A stretch of 64,000 nt of DNA. Origin: Phymatolithon calcareum (lineage: Eukaryota; Rhodophyta; Florideophyceae; Hapalidiales). The stretch covers positions 1,364,001 to 1,428,000 of the forward strand of contig OZ345367.1 in assembly GCA_977006965.1 (NCBI GenBank), in the 5' to 3' direction. Each line of letters begins with the position of its first letter. Position 1 is the stretch's first letter. Shown in pieces: positions 52,154-62,600 of this stretch. Both the position numbers and the translations under genes were made by a program. The notes below the pieces were generated by a model, which saw only the letters and a program-made list of their open reading frames with translations, did not search any database and was not told the DNA's origin.

Positions 52154-53597
52154 AGTGGGCAACTTCTGGGGGACGCAGAAATTCATTTCGGAGATATGCA
52201 ACGTACCATGCAGAGATCAAGTTGCAAATGTAATTGCAAGGGAAGGGCCATTCCGGGACGGAACGTGGCGAACGCTTGCTCTGAGCGAGGGCGGCACCAC
52301 GGAAACGTTGTGAACTTAGCGTACATCTACGGCGAAACGTATGAGACTCGTGAAAGCTGTAATCGTGGTATCAAACAGATCCACTCATTGATTATCTAAT
52401 CCATCACGTCCTCTCCGCCAATGAATTGGCGTGTTCTTGAATAATAAACCTGTATGAGCGTTTTCATGAACGAACGACCCATCATAAAGACTCGGCGTAG
52501 GGTGCTGGAAATAATTGTTTTTCTACCACCGAGCAATCGTTTTCCACGGCTTTCAAAAATAATGATCCGGGTAGAGTTGGAGAACGAGGAGAAAACAGAT
52601 TGTTTGTTTTGAGTAATTTTGGTGTAGAAATGCTGTGTCCCAAATTGATTTCAAATCCATTTAGTTTGTACGCACTCTTACTTTACCAATTGTTTCAAAA
52701 AAAGACCGATTCGGCAATATCTGTTTGCATGCAGTCCAGCTGAGAAACCATTGCGTAGCGATAACATTTCAGCGAAACACAGTAATTATGAGACAGTCAA
52801 TCCTTCATAACTGCATGTCCTCGTGCAAAGGAAATATCCATATACCAGGGTAGTACAGTACAGTCCAGTCCAGTCCACTGTCCTGTACTGTACTACCTCG
52901 GTATATGGATGTACAGAGTACGGTACAGTGATCAAAATATCATAGCACTGCCTGCCTTTATGCCTTTGTCATGCTTTGATAGAGATAGCTCAATTTGTCC
53001 GAAATTTACCGTAAGCTCTCTGTCTGCTATCATAAAGGTTGTTGTTTCTGGACTTCGATGCAGCTGTTGCTGCAGTTGCCGTTACACGAACTTCATAATG
53101 GCAGGCCCATCGCGATGATGATCATCACGATCGTTGTGATCCACCATGATGATGAATCACAGGTAAATTACGTACTCAGCGGACCTATATATATAATAAA
53201 GATTATGTACAGTAAGTTACTGCAGTCGTTGTAAGCAGATTGCGGCGGCTGTAAGCAGATTGGGCCAGTTGTAAGCAGATTGCGGGAAAGGTTATCTAAT
53301 TTTAGATGACCATCACGGTCGCAGCAGGTTTTCAAGTTTTCAAACCTATTTGAGCAGTTGTCTGCGGCAAATTTGGCGGGAATTTTGCGCCCATATCGTT
53401 CCAGATTTATCTTTTTCAAGTAGTTTTTGTCTATTGATCACAGCTAATAAGTATACTGTACATACTGTACTGCAGTAGTACAGGATCTTGCAACTCTATA
53501 TAGCTATGAAGCTTGAGACCGCAGTATCATACAGGTTGGCCAAGTAATGTGAGCGGGGAGCGACCGAACATCGCCAAGGATCAGGAAATTGCTCGGA
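52154..53597. other. Spacer
   Basis: No convincing gene. Contains the hairpin at 52836-52910 and TACTGTAC words near 53445-53482. TTGTAAGCAGATTG is repeated three times at 53229-53283. Confidence 0.45.
52836..52910. repeat. Imperfect long hairpin
   Basis: atccatataccaggg..gtacagtaca (52836-52862) pairs with its near reverse complement (about 52884-52910). The loop is made of GTCCA repeats. Confidence 0.8.
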
Positions 53598-53903
53598 ATG
53601 GCGGACACCACAACACGCCGAGAAGCCATCACTAAACAGCTTTCAAACGCATACCACCTGGTGAAAGACGATATAGCGAAGTCTTGCACGACAGACATGT
53701 GGCAAGCAATCCGCGATCGCGAGGCATTTATTCGACTATGGCCAGACTTTGCAGCCCAAGACCCGATCCAGAACGACTACGCAGCTTGCACTGCACTGAG
53801 ACTGCCCGGGAGAGGTCTCACCACCGTTGTATTAGGCAGGTTCTTCGGCCTTTTCCCGAGCGACCCGCAAACGATCGTGTGGCTATTTGGTGCAAGGGGA
53901 TGA
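53598..53903 (+). CDS. Small hypothetical ORF
   Basis: 101 aa from ATG 53598 (MADTTTRREAITKQLSNAYH...). Amino-acid composition is plausible for a soluble protein, with Asp/Arg/Trp spread evenly (DMWQAIRDREAFIRLWPDF). It stands alone in palindrome-rich spacer and could be a fragment. Not recognised. Confidence 0.35.
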   Translation: MADTTTRREAITKQLSNAYHLVKDDIAKSCTTDMWQAIRDREAFIRLWPDFAAQDPIQNDYAACTALRLPGRGLTTVVLGRFFGLFPSDPQTIVWLFGARG

Positions 53904-54078
53904 GAGCTTTGCGAAGTCAACTACTTACTTGTACGCGAAAGAAGCGCAGGGAGTTAGTAATACTAGTATACTGTAGTCCTTGAGAACATGACAGATCACT
54001 GCCACGCCCTCTGAACTTCTGAAGTGGCACGGCACAGAGTCCCACAAACGGTTGTACAGCTCGATATACCGGGCTGAT

Positions 54079-54132
54079 CTCTATTGGTTCGGCTACTGTA
54101 CTACCGGTATGATAGTAGCCGAACAAATAGAG
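54079..54132. repeat. Hairpin, 19-bp arms
   Basis: 54079-54097 pairs with 54114-54132 with one mismatch; 16-nt loop. Confidence 0.85.
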
Positions 54133-54137
54133 ACCGC

Positions 54138-54476
54138 TCTAGATATGAACACCCCGATCGGGCCCCTCCCCGAATAAAGCGCTCTAAGGGCCTCATTTTC
54201 CTGGAGAAGCCCTCCCCTCTCGGATTTTCTTGGACCTCTCACGAGGGTACACGTGTGTCACAATTACGCGCTCGTGTCATGTGCAGTTGTGTGCCACGTG
54301 TATCATTTATCATAAGTTTTTTATTTGAGCCCAAATAAGCCCTTCCGAGGGCTTCAAAAAGCCCTCTTTTCGTCCTGTTCTCTTGAGGCCCCCTCAGGCC
54401 CTCTCCTAAGTCCCAGCGCAGCAAAGAGGGCATGCCCTACCCCTCTCGAGGTCCGGTCGGGGTGTTCACGTCTAGA
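54138..54476. mobile_element. Candidate MITE with TCTAGA flanks
   Basis: TCTAGA, then TATGAACACCCCGATCGG at 54144; at the other end CCGGTCGGGGTGTTCACG, then TCTAGA. The inverted repeat TGAACACCCCGA(T/C)CGG is about 18 bp. TCTAGA could be a 6-bp palindromic target duplication or part of the inverted repeat. No gene inside. Confidence 0.6.
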
Positions 54477-54871
54477 TGGCTACAAAAAGATACCCAAGTA
54501 GCTGATATGATATGCGCAGCTGGAAATCATCCAAGTCCCTAGTATGATAGGTTGCCAACTTATGATAGGGCGCTATAATTACAGTGCGGGATGGCGGCCA
54601 GCTGTCCACAATAACAAACTCTATCTTCGATAAAAGAATCTTCGAATTTAAAATGTAGAATATCCTCAGTTTTCTGAACGGAGGTGGGAGTGACTGTAGC
54701 GTATAATCATAAATTTCTCGAAACTTTAAGTCTGCAAGAATAAACCAAATTTTGGTTTTAGGACATGGTGAAGTAGTGATCCACGGTGCATGTGTTAAAT
54801 TTGCCCAATAATTGTAATCCATGCCACGGCGCATTTTCTACATTACTGTACTGTACGCTAAAATAGTTCAA

Positions 54872-54910
54872 GCAGCTGGATGACATAATATAATTATGCC
54901 ATCCAGCTGC
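54872..54910. repeat. Hairpin, 18-bp arms
   Basis: gcagctggatgacataat pairs with 54893-54910 with one mismatch; 3-nt loop. Confidence 0.85.
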
Positions 54911-55597
54911 GAGCAATTGGCAACAATCGCTTCACGGCATGTCTACACTTAGTACATACCACCCCGTATGGCGCGCAGTGCTTGATACTTTAGGCCGTCA
55001 GTTTGAGGAAACGAAGCTAAGGCCTTCGTGAAGGAGGGCTTTTGGATCGAGTTACCGCGGCACCACGGGCGAGCTCACCGCCGTCTTATCCTTGCTTCTG
55101 TTTTGCCAGACGTCCACGCATACAGAGCAGCTTGCGGCCATGGAATGTGTGTAAAAAGTAAGTCCGGCTGAATGCGTAGGTTTCTCGGTGACACGCACAG
55201 CGGTAAGTGCCCGGATGAGACTTGGATGTCATCAGAATACTTCTTTAACACACACATGAGCATGTATGCTGGTGTTTGATATTGCGATATCTTGAACAAT
55301 AACTTCGGAACTCTGTTCCACCATTGCGGAACCCGAGTTCCGTCAAGATACGTATGTCGTGCGGTGCGTAGAGTATTACATGATTCAAATACGTGTGTGC
55401 GACGAAGGCAAGGATTCAAATTCACTTTAGATTACAGTATCTTCTTTTTAGAGCATTGAATTCGGAAAAGATAGCGATAAAGTTTAAAGGAAGACCTGTT
55501 AAAATTTATAGATTTTTACTGGTAACGTGAGATGGGGCCTTTATATGGGTATTCGCTTCATCCCCTGTCTCCGACGTTCAGATTTCTTTGGAGCTAC

Positions 55598-55632
55598 AGT
55601 GCGTGTAGCTTCCTGAGGAAGCTACACGCACT
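55598..55632. repeat. Perfect palindrome, 17-bp arms
   Basis: agtgcgtgtagcttcct and its exact reverse complement around a single G. Confidence 0.95.
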
Positions 55633-55633
55633 G

Positions 55634-55664
55634 GTTCTAAGCAGGAAGGCTTCCTGCTTAGAAC
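55634..55664. repeat. Perfect palindrome, 15-bp arms
   Basis: gttctaagcaggaag and its exact reverse complement around a single G. It starts 1 bp after the previous palindrome and is followed by TTTTT. Confidence 0.95.
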
Positions 55665-56359
55665 TTTTTCGTCTTATAGAGCACAGAAAGGTTTCACAAT
55701 TCATCTTCGGCATTCGTCCTCAGTGCGCCTTCGCGTCATTCCGCGCTGCGTGATTGTCCGTGGTATCTTGTATCTATTCCGCACAGAGCCCGTACTTCAA
55801 TGTACGAGGTACAGTACTACTATCCCCCACTTTGGACATGTCCTCTTTGTGCCAACTAGGGGAAAACCTAGATGTAGAGAAGTGCGGTAGCCTGTTTACT
55901 TGGGATTCTCCCGCCCTCTGGCCCATGTAGCCGTCGGGACGGAATAGTCCGGGGACTCTAACATATGATATAACTATCGATCGACGAGCGGCGCGCTTAT
56001 GACAGGCGTCGATCATCTGGCTGCTGTAACGGTACAATGCTTGTGCACATGCTGTGCACAGTGCCGTATCTGAAGCTGCCTGGACTCATTGTACCGGGAT
56101 CTAAGGAAGGAGTTCTCTACACTCTTCGTACCTAACTCAAAACCTAGGCTTCCTTCGCTATCTATTGTACGATCCATAGACCGTATCTGCTCCTTGTACA
56201 TGAATCTGCGTCAACGTGAATATGTGGTAGTGCTGGGCGGAAACACCACTGTAAAATAGGCGACTCGGTCTCGACATATTCGATAATCGACGCAGCAAGA
56301 GTACAAGCATTGTACAATAGTACAGTATTACAGAATAACTATTGTCGCTTTTCGGAACG

Positions 56360-57445
56360 TGGGGTCTGTGATTCTTGAACGTTGGACCACGCAACCAGCG
56401 GAGCTAGAAGTATGGACCGATGGCAGCGTCGGCGAAATACCATGCGCACAGATTCGTAATCTTCAAAACGACGAACGTGTCTCGGTTAAATGGGATGAAG
56501 ATTGAATCACTGCAACGCTCAAGGTATTCGACTCGCACCAACATGGGGACAACATCGTAGTATCGAACTTTTTGACCCGACACAAAAAGTACCCGGATAT
56601 GTACAAAACCATCCCTAACAATGTCGGGGGCGCAGGGATATTACTGATGAGTGGCAATGAAATTATGCTGGAACTTTCGCTAACTGCCGGAGCTGTCGCT
56701 TCCTCATTCGACGCGGAAGCGTTTGCCACCGTTCATGTTTTTCAAAAAGTGGCAAAACGCCGCTTTGCCCCTGGAAGCACTATACGTTGGTTCACCGACA
56801 GCATGAGTTGCGTAGATGCTATTACTGGCCAACCACTGATGTACGTGGAGATGATACAGCAACTTTGGTGCCTCATGGAACAACAAATGTCCCAGGAGAT
56901 TTTCATCGAAGCCATTTGGATATCGACTCACTGCGGAATTTCAAAAAACGATGCTGCTGATGAGCTAGCTCGCAGGGGTATACGTGCACGAAGCCTGGTG
57001 GACCACCAGAGAGTTCCGCTGACACACGAGGCGGTGAGATCCATTATCAAACCATCATTCAAACCCAAGCCTATTGCTATCCCAACACTTCCCGACAGCT
57101 TTCCAATATCGCACAGACGAGCTGAAATAATCTTACCCCTCTCGTGGCTCCTTTTCACAATGGGAGGCAATTTGGATGCAATGGCGTACGATCCAGTGTG
57201 CAAGGTGTGCAATGCCGGCTGCAGCGAAACATTTGAACACCTATTGCTACGCTGTGGTGGACGCTCTGCCTCCAGACGCAAGTTTATAGGACGAGCGGAC
57301 ACCAAGACTGTAGAGGAATTATGCCGAGAGAAACAACTAGACATAATCAAATTTCTGAACAATGAGAAGCTGTTTTCAAAAAGTTTCAGAAGCTTGCCTT
57401 TTGCGTGAGCGATATTTCCGCAATAAAGAAAAACAAAAAGAAAGA
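56360..57445 (+). mobile_element. LINE fragment, RNase H/zinc end (family R)
   Basis: Reads from VWTDGS (first catalytic Asp of RNase H, about 56409) through SSFDAEAFA, WFTDSMSC and AADELARRG to the zinc motif CKVCNAGCSETFEHLLLRC. An A/AG-rich tail follows at 57420-57445. An in-frame stop near 56505 and a short deletion near 57140 show decay. The 5' junction and target duplication were not resolved. Confidence 0.8.
56572..57408 (+). pseudogene. LINE RNase H and zinc segment
   Basis: 278 codons open. It is homologous to the frames at 21988-23003 and 23342-24205 and carries three of the four RNase H acidic residues; the first lies upstream beyond a stop. Compared with those copies, about 15 residues are missing after SHRRAEIIL. 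Confidence 0.75.
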
Positions 57446-58489
57446 ATCGCGGGGTTATGAAGGAATGTGCTATTGCTTGGTTGTTGGGAGCTTTTTTGAC
57501 ATGTTTATTTTTAAAAACCCCACAGTCATACGAATATACGGGCAAGGATTCCACAAGTGCTACCCGCAATAGGGTGGCTCAAATCTTATGTCTGGTATGC
57601 TATCTGAGCCCCTAGCATGTACTCGAAAAATTGTATTTTGCCAACTCCCAGGATCGACCTGGGGATCTCGAAGTTGTCGAGAGTGTTTCTAATGGACAGC
57701 ATTAAAATGGTGTCCATTAGAAACACTCCCCACAACTATTGGATCACCGCCGCACAAGCGGGAGCTGGCTCAAAACTGCTCATGTCTGCTAACTTTGCGA
57801 GAAGAGTCACACAAGATCAAATTTGAAGTCTGTGCCTGTTCCACTATCAATTTCTTCGTAAACCCCATTGTTCAGGGATTTGTAGAAGTGAGAACATCAT
57901 ATGCACCGAACGCTAAAAACTCCGCCCACGATACGTCCTTGTGCACACTACAAGGAACCGCTGGCGCCTTCATCAGTGGAACATGGCAGCGCAAATCGGT
58001 AGTACACTAATTATGTGTATCAAGCAGGCTCTCTTCGCACAGTGGAAATGATGGAAATGACAGTGGTGTCGAGAGCGATTTCGAAAGCTGGCCTCAATAC
58101 AATTTTTACCAGGACCAAAATAGTCAGACCATAATTCAAGTGCGAATTACGCCTTCGAAGAGAGTACAACGTCATTTCAGATTTCGCAGCCCTCCCCATT
58201 TCCATTCTGTGGTTCTTCAATGTCGTTAACTACTTCCATTTCCAAACTAAGCAACGGGAGTAGGTGACTCTGTCCAATTGCACACGTTAAATTCCTCAAG
58301 ACGTCTGCAGTGCGACGGCCATGAATGACAACCGTCTCTGGCGTGAATTCGTTATTGAAAAGATCTCTTTTCGGTTTTTCAAGCCGCCTCACCTCAAACA
58401 ACAACTATGCTCGAGGCTTCTTTACAAATTGCGACATATACCACCCCTTGAGCGCAACGGTGAAACAGCGACAGACACAGCGCCAAGAC
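57446..58489. other. Spacer
   Basis: No convincing gene. Contains the hairpin at 57682-57727. Confidence 0.45.
57682..57727. repeat. Hairpin, 17-bp perfect arms
   Basis: agtgtttctaatggaca and its reverse complement around a 12-nt loop. Weaker pairing (gttgt/acaac) extends it to 57673-57736. Confidence 0.9.
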
Positions 58490-59467
58490 TTATACCTCAT
58501 CTGCGTAATCACGAGTGTCAACGCGCTCGTACGACAGTCCGTCACCTTCGATATGCGCACGGGTGGGAAACAACCAGCAAAGCGGCACATTGCCACACGT
58601 CTTCCGAAAGTTAAGCGTAGCGCCCAAATTGTATGCCGCAATTCGAGGGGCCCGGTTTGGATCCGCGGTTTCATACAGTTCGATCGTGGTCCTACCCCTT
58701 GCCACCAGGAAAGCATGGAAAATCACAAAAATTCCCAGCGCAAAAGTGAACGCCATGCACAAGATGTAACCCACCACTGTGCATGTCGTAAAAGCCTCCG
58801 AAACGACCTTGCTTGTCACGGCATAGTTTTCCACCGGGTCAAGTACGATGTCCTTGACAACGGGAAACGCACTGATGGTCACAAACAGACATCCAAGAAA
58901 AGCGTACGTGACAAAGGAGAGGAAGAATTTGTGATTCAGAAATGAAACGCAGTTATTCACAAAAACGCAGTGGTGATCCATGCGCAAGATGCACCGTTTG
59001 CAAGCGCTGCAGTGGTGCGCCCGATCTGGCTTGTAGCATCGACAGTGCCGGCAATATCGCAGACCACCGTCGTACGCACGGTCATGCATTAGGTGAACGT
59101 ACGGAAAATCTACGGTCCCGGAGGCGCGTGTTTCTTCAGTCGGCGGCGCGGTGTGCCAATCGTCGGGAACGCCTCCGGGATCTGCAAATACTAGGATAGC
59201 ATAGTTGATTATCACGTTGAGGTAAATGAAGTGGAAGACAAGCATCAAAAATGTAGCGAGAGCAGGCGAGCGTGCGTAAAGAGGAAGCAGGGTGGCAGGT
59301 ACTGCCGTGAAATACGCGGCACCCAGAATACCGGAGACGAGAATCACAGGGATGAACCCCGCAATGCGGGTAGCGTGACATGGGAAGGAGTGCAGCCGCG
59401 ACCACCACCGGGCGCGAAGTGTTTTCCAGGCCGGCATGCGAGAGCGCAACACTGCGACCGTCCACAT
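58490..59467 (-). CDS. DHHC protein S-palmitoyltransferase
   Basis: 325 aa from the first ATG (59467), preceded in frame by a TAG. Four membrane segments (about 37-60, 70-95, 190-215, 232-258) flank a cytosolic cysteine-rich domain. That domain reads RYCRHCRCYKPDRAHHCSAC, then KRCILRMDHHCVFVNNCV, with the catalytic DHHC as MDHHC. A TTIELYE motif after the fourth segment is the conserved TTxE. The enzyme transfers palmitate from acyl-CoA to cysteine thiols of target proteins, usually at Golgi or plasma membrane. A possible short upstream exon (MFVLQQ at about 59500) was not adopted. Confidence 0.93.
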   Translation of the reverse strand: MWTVAVLRSRMPAWKTLRARWWSRLHSFPCHATRIAGFIPVILVSGILGAAYFTAVPATLLPLYARSPALATFLMLVFHFIYLNVIINYAILVFADPGGVPDDWHTAPPTEETRASGTVDFPYVHLMHDRAYDGGLRYCRHCRCYKPDRAHHCSACKRCILRMDHHCVFVNNCVSFLNHKFFLSFVTYAFLGCLFVTISAFPVVKDIVLDPVENYAVTSKVVSEAFTTCTVVGYILCMAFTFALGIFVIFHAFLVARGRTTIELYETADPNRAPRIAAYNLGATLNFRKTCGNVPLCWLFPTRAHIEGDGLSYERVDTRDYADEV

Positions 59468-59647
59468 CACCACAGACGCCTATTGTTGCAGTACAAACAT
59501 GACGTCCCGCCTGGGTCACGTGGGATTAGATGAAGGATGCAGAGAAGCAAGAGGAGCACAGTGACGGGAATGTCCTTCGAATGATAGCGGTTCGACAAGC
59601 TGCAATGGAAGAGGCCGCGGAATTGCTGTGCAGCCTTGATCAAGAAA

Positions 59648-59679
59648 TGATCGAATTTTTTTATTAAAAAATTCGATCA
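59648..59679. repeat. AT-rich perfect hairpin downstream of TFIIIC gene
   Basis: tgatcgaatttttt and its reverse complement around a 4-nt loop, 20 bp past the stop codon of the TFIIIC gene and about 180 bp before the DHHC gene. It could mark the 3' end of the upstream transcript. Confidence 0.8.
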
Positions 59680-59699
59680 ATAATATTACGAAAATTGCC

Positions 59700-62600
59700 T
59701 CAAGTTCTGTAATTACTGTAGTCGGTCAATTTGGCAACCATATCTATCTCCACAGCCTCCAACAAACGCCCTACACATGATCCAGAAGCTGAATAAAATA
59801 TCCGCTTGTCCCACACACCTCCAAGCTCGAAGCCATCAGGGAATTTAGACACGAACGTTTCCTCCTCAGGCACAGGTCCTATTTTAGACGAGCTGAATAG
59901 AGTGACAGGTTCAGAGGCGTGCGAGTAAATTTCCCGACGGAGTTTCCCAGCTCTATACAAAGCAGAAATTGCGTCAAGAACAGCCCTCCGTGGTAGAAGC
60001 GGTTCGCGAGCAAGCACCTTCTCAACCAAACTGCTTTCCTCAGTTCCAGGACACCTGGCCAAAACGTTAATGATGTGCACCTGCACTGCCTTCACGAGTT
60101 CCGCGTTGTATTCTCCATTCATCCGCATCCACGGACTAATTGGTCTGGCAAACGTCCAATCGACTGAAAATTGATCGCGTCTCTCACTTGATGCCGGTGC
60201 CGTCGCGAACATCCACGCATAGCTGGTCAGGAAATAAATGGCTGGAGCGCGTCCACTTGACTTCTGTGTGTCCCCGCATGCGAAACGGTGAACAATTCCT
60301 TCTCTCAGCAGCTCACAAACGCCCTTCACAACTAACTCCCCGGGAAATCTGCGGCTCTCCGCCAGAGCGCTGATTTCGAACGATGTAATACCCTTCGAAC
60401 GAGACTCCGATATCCATTGCAACGTTATCCCAATTACCTCACGAAGATCGGCAAAACTCTCATCGGTTGCTTTCTTCTGACCATTGTTTGCACATAATTG
60501 AGACTTATAATACGCAACCGCATGCATTTCGCGGATACGCCGAATGTTGACTTCATGAACCCATTCATCCTCCATTCGTACCTCGTCAGCATCATCACTG
60601 AGGTCATCTTCTGCGCCCGCCTCAGCTTCAGTACCGATCGCCTTTGCATCAAACGAACTTGCTACTGCGGTTTTCGCCAACTGCGTCAATTCGTCATCCC
60701 CACTAACATCATCCTTGAAGACAATAGACTGCGCATTGCCAGCTTCACAGTTTGCCAAGTTAGAAGTCAATTGATTATCGCCATTCTTGCCACACCCCGA
60801 TCTACTTTCTTCCAAACCCAAGGAATAAAAAGAGGCTTTCGATGGTGACTGGCACAGCTCAAGGCTTGCTTGCACCCTCGAGGAGCCTCCATCCTCTGCC
60901 ATATGAACTTTACCGGCTTCGGCATTGGACAGTCCCGCACCCGATGATTCTTTCGATAGTTGTGTCGGCCGCAAAACGTTGGTTCGCGCACTTGAGGACT
61001 CATCAGAAGCTACCAGAGCTGCCTCAGGAGCGGAAAAGTCAACATTGAGATCGATCTTATCTTGCACTCCCTCTGCCCCGGTGCTTTCAAAAAGTCTTGA
61101 AAACATAGAGATTTTGGCTTTGCTTCCCGGAAAAAGCATTCTTTGAACAGTTGCCGTGAGAGCTCCTTGGGAAATAACTGAATTCATGCAGGTAATGTTG
61201 TTAAATAAATCTGAACTTGGTACACTTTCCTTCGTTCTCACAAGGGTAGATACACCTTCCATCTCTGATCTGCTCGCGCGCTCGTGTGATGCCGCGGAGT
61301 ACATAACATCTGGTCGCCTTTTCGTATCATCAATCTCAAACTTGCGGCGTCCTTCGCCTTCAGAAATGGAAAGTATGTTCTGGACGTAGAGCCAGTTCCG
61401 TACCGCGATTATCTCCCTTTTAGGAAATCGCGACAGAGCAAATAACGCAGTTCTGACGTCGAACGTCGATTCTGGCTCTAACAATATGGCCTTTAGAAGA
61501 ACAGAAATGACACAATTGCGTGCCTCCGAAGATGGTTGCACTGCAACTGAGCGTGGCGACACCCACACTGGATCTCCTTCTTCACGCTGAATTACCCCGT
61601 AGTGGACCTCTTCTGACTTGTCATAGGAGGTGAGGACGCGGCGGCGCATCCGCTTGGGAGTCACGACTGCACTTCCAAAACTCGACGGCAAGCCGGACGG
61701 AGTGCGCAGACGTGCGAGGACATTTTTGCGCTTTGCGCTGCGAACTGCGGCGCCACCATCGCCGACTTTGCCTCGACCAAACTGAACGTTGCTTTCCCCT
61801 AGGATAGAGCCCACAGCCAGTCGAAGCGGAATTTCTTCTCCGTAGCAATCTACCACGCAGTCTGGCATATGGACGAAATGTGAATCCCCCGACACAGGCG
61901 ATTCAAAACCCCGAAGCGCTTCGTAGAGGCGATCACATAATATATTCAGATGCCTTCGAACAAAATCTGACTCGCGCAGGACTTCGAGCATAGTGTTACA
62001 CTCGTTAACTGACTTTTCCGCGGTTTCCGCTACTTCCCTCCATAGGTTAGGATTGTTCTCGCCATCGGGTACGAATACTCCTTGACTTTGCCAGTGACGT
62101 ACAAGCGAATTTTTTTTCGTGATGAGAGTTAGAAGTTTAACGCTGTTTGCGTAAGACAGGCCGTCAGACATTCTGTGGCGTTTCGCAGCTTTCCGCTGAA
62201 CTTCTTCACGTGTTACATCGAATGACTTACGTTTCCGTTTTCTCGTTAAAGGACTTGCAGGTTTATGACGCCGTTTGGATGACTTTCGTTTCTTCACGGG
62301 AAGCAGCTCCGCGTCTGCATTTTCAACCCCTTGTGCGGTCAACACATCGGAATTGCGCAACCAATCTAAGTCTTTCACGTCATGACTGGGTTTGCGAGCC
62401 AGCAATAGAATGCGGTTATTCACCGCTTGACGGGAGCGCTTCCGCGCATACCGCATGAGCTGCTCGATATCCGAGTGCCTCACGATTTTATCGCGCTTTG
62501 GGTCAACGAGTAAACTTGCATTATTATAAAGCGTTTTCACAGGGATTCTTGCAAGAGGGCCAAGCGTCCATGTCGTAATATTTTTCGGCATAGTGCCGTC

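Larger units (their letters stand above)
54477..56350. other. Spacer with hairpins
   Basis: No convincing gene. Contains palindromes at 54872-54910 and 55598-55664 and TACTGTAC words. Confidence 0.45.

Noticed and set aside
59648-59679. Rho-independent terminator
   Set aside because: It has a hairpin-plus-T look, but the gene set is eukaryotic, so only a possible 3'-end role is noted.
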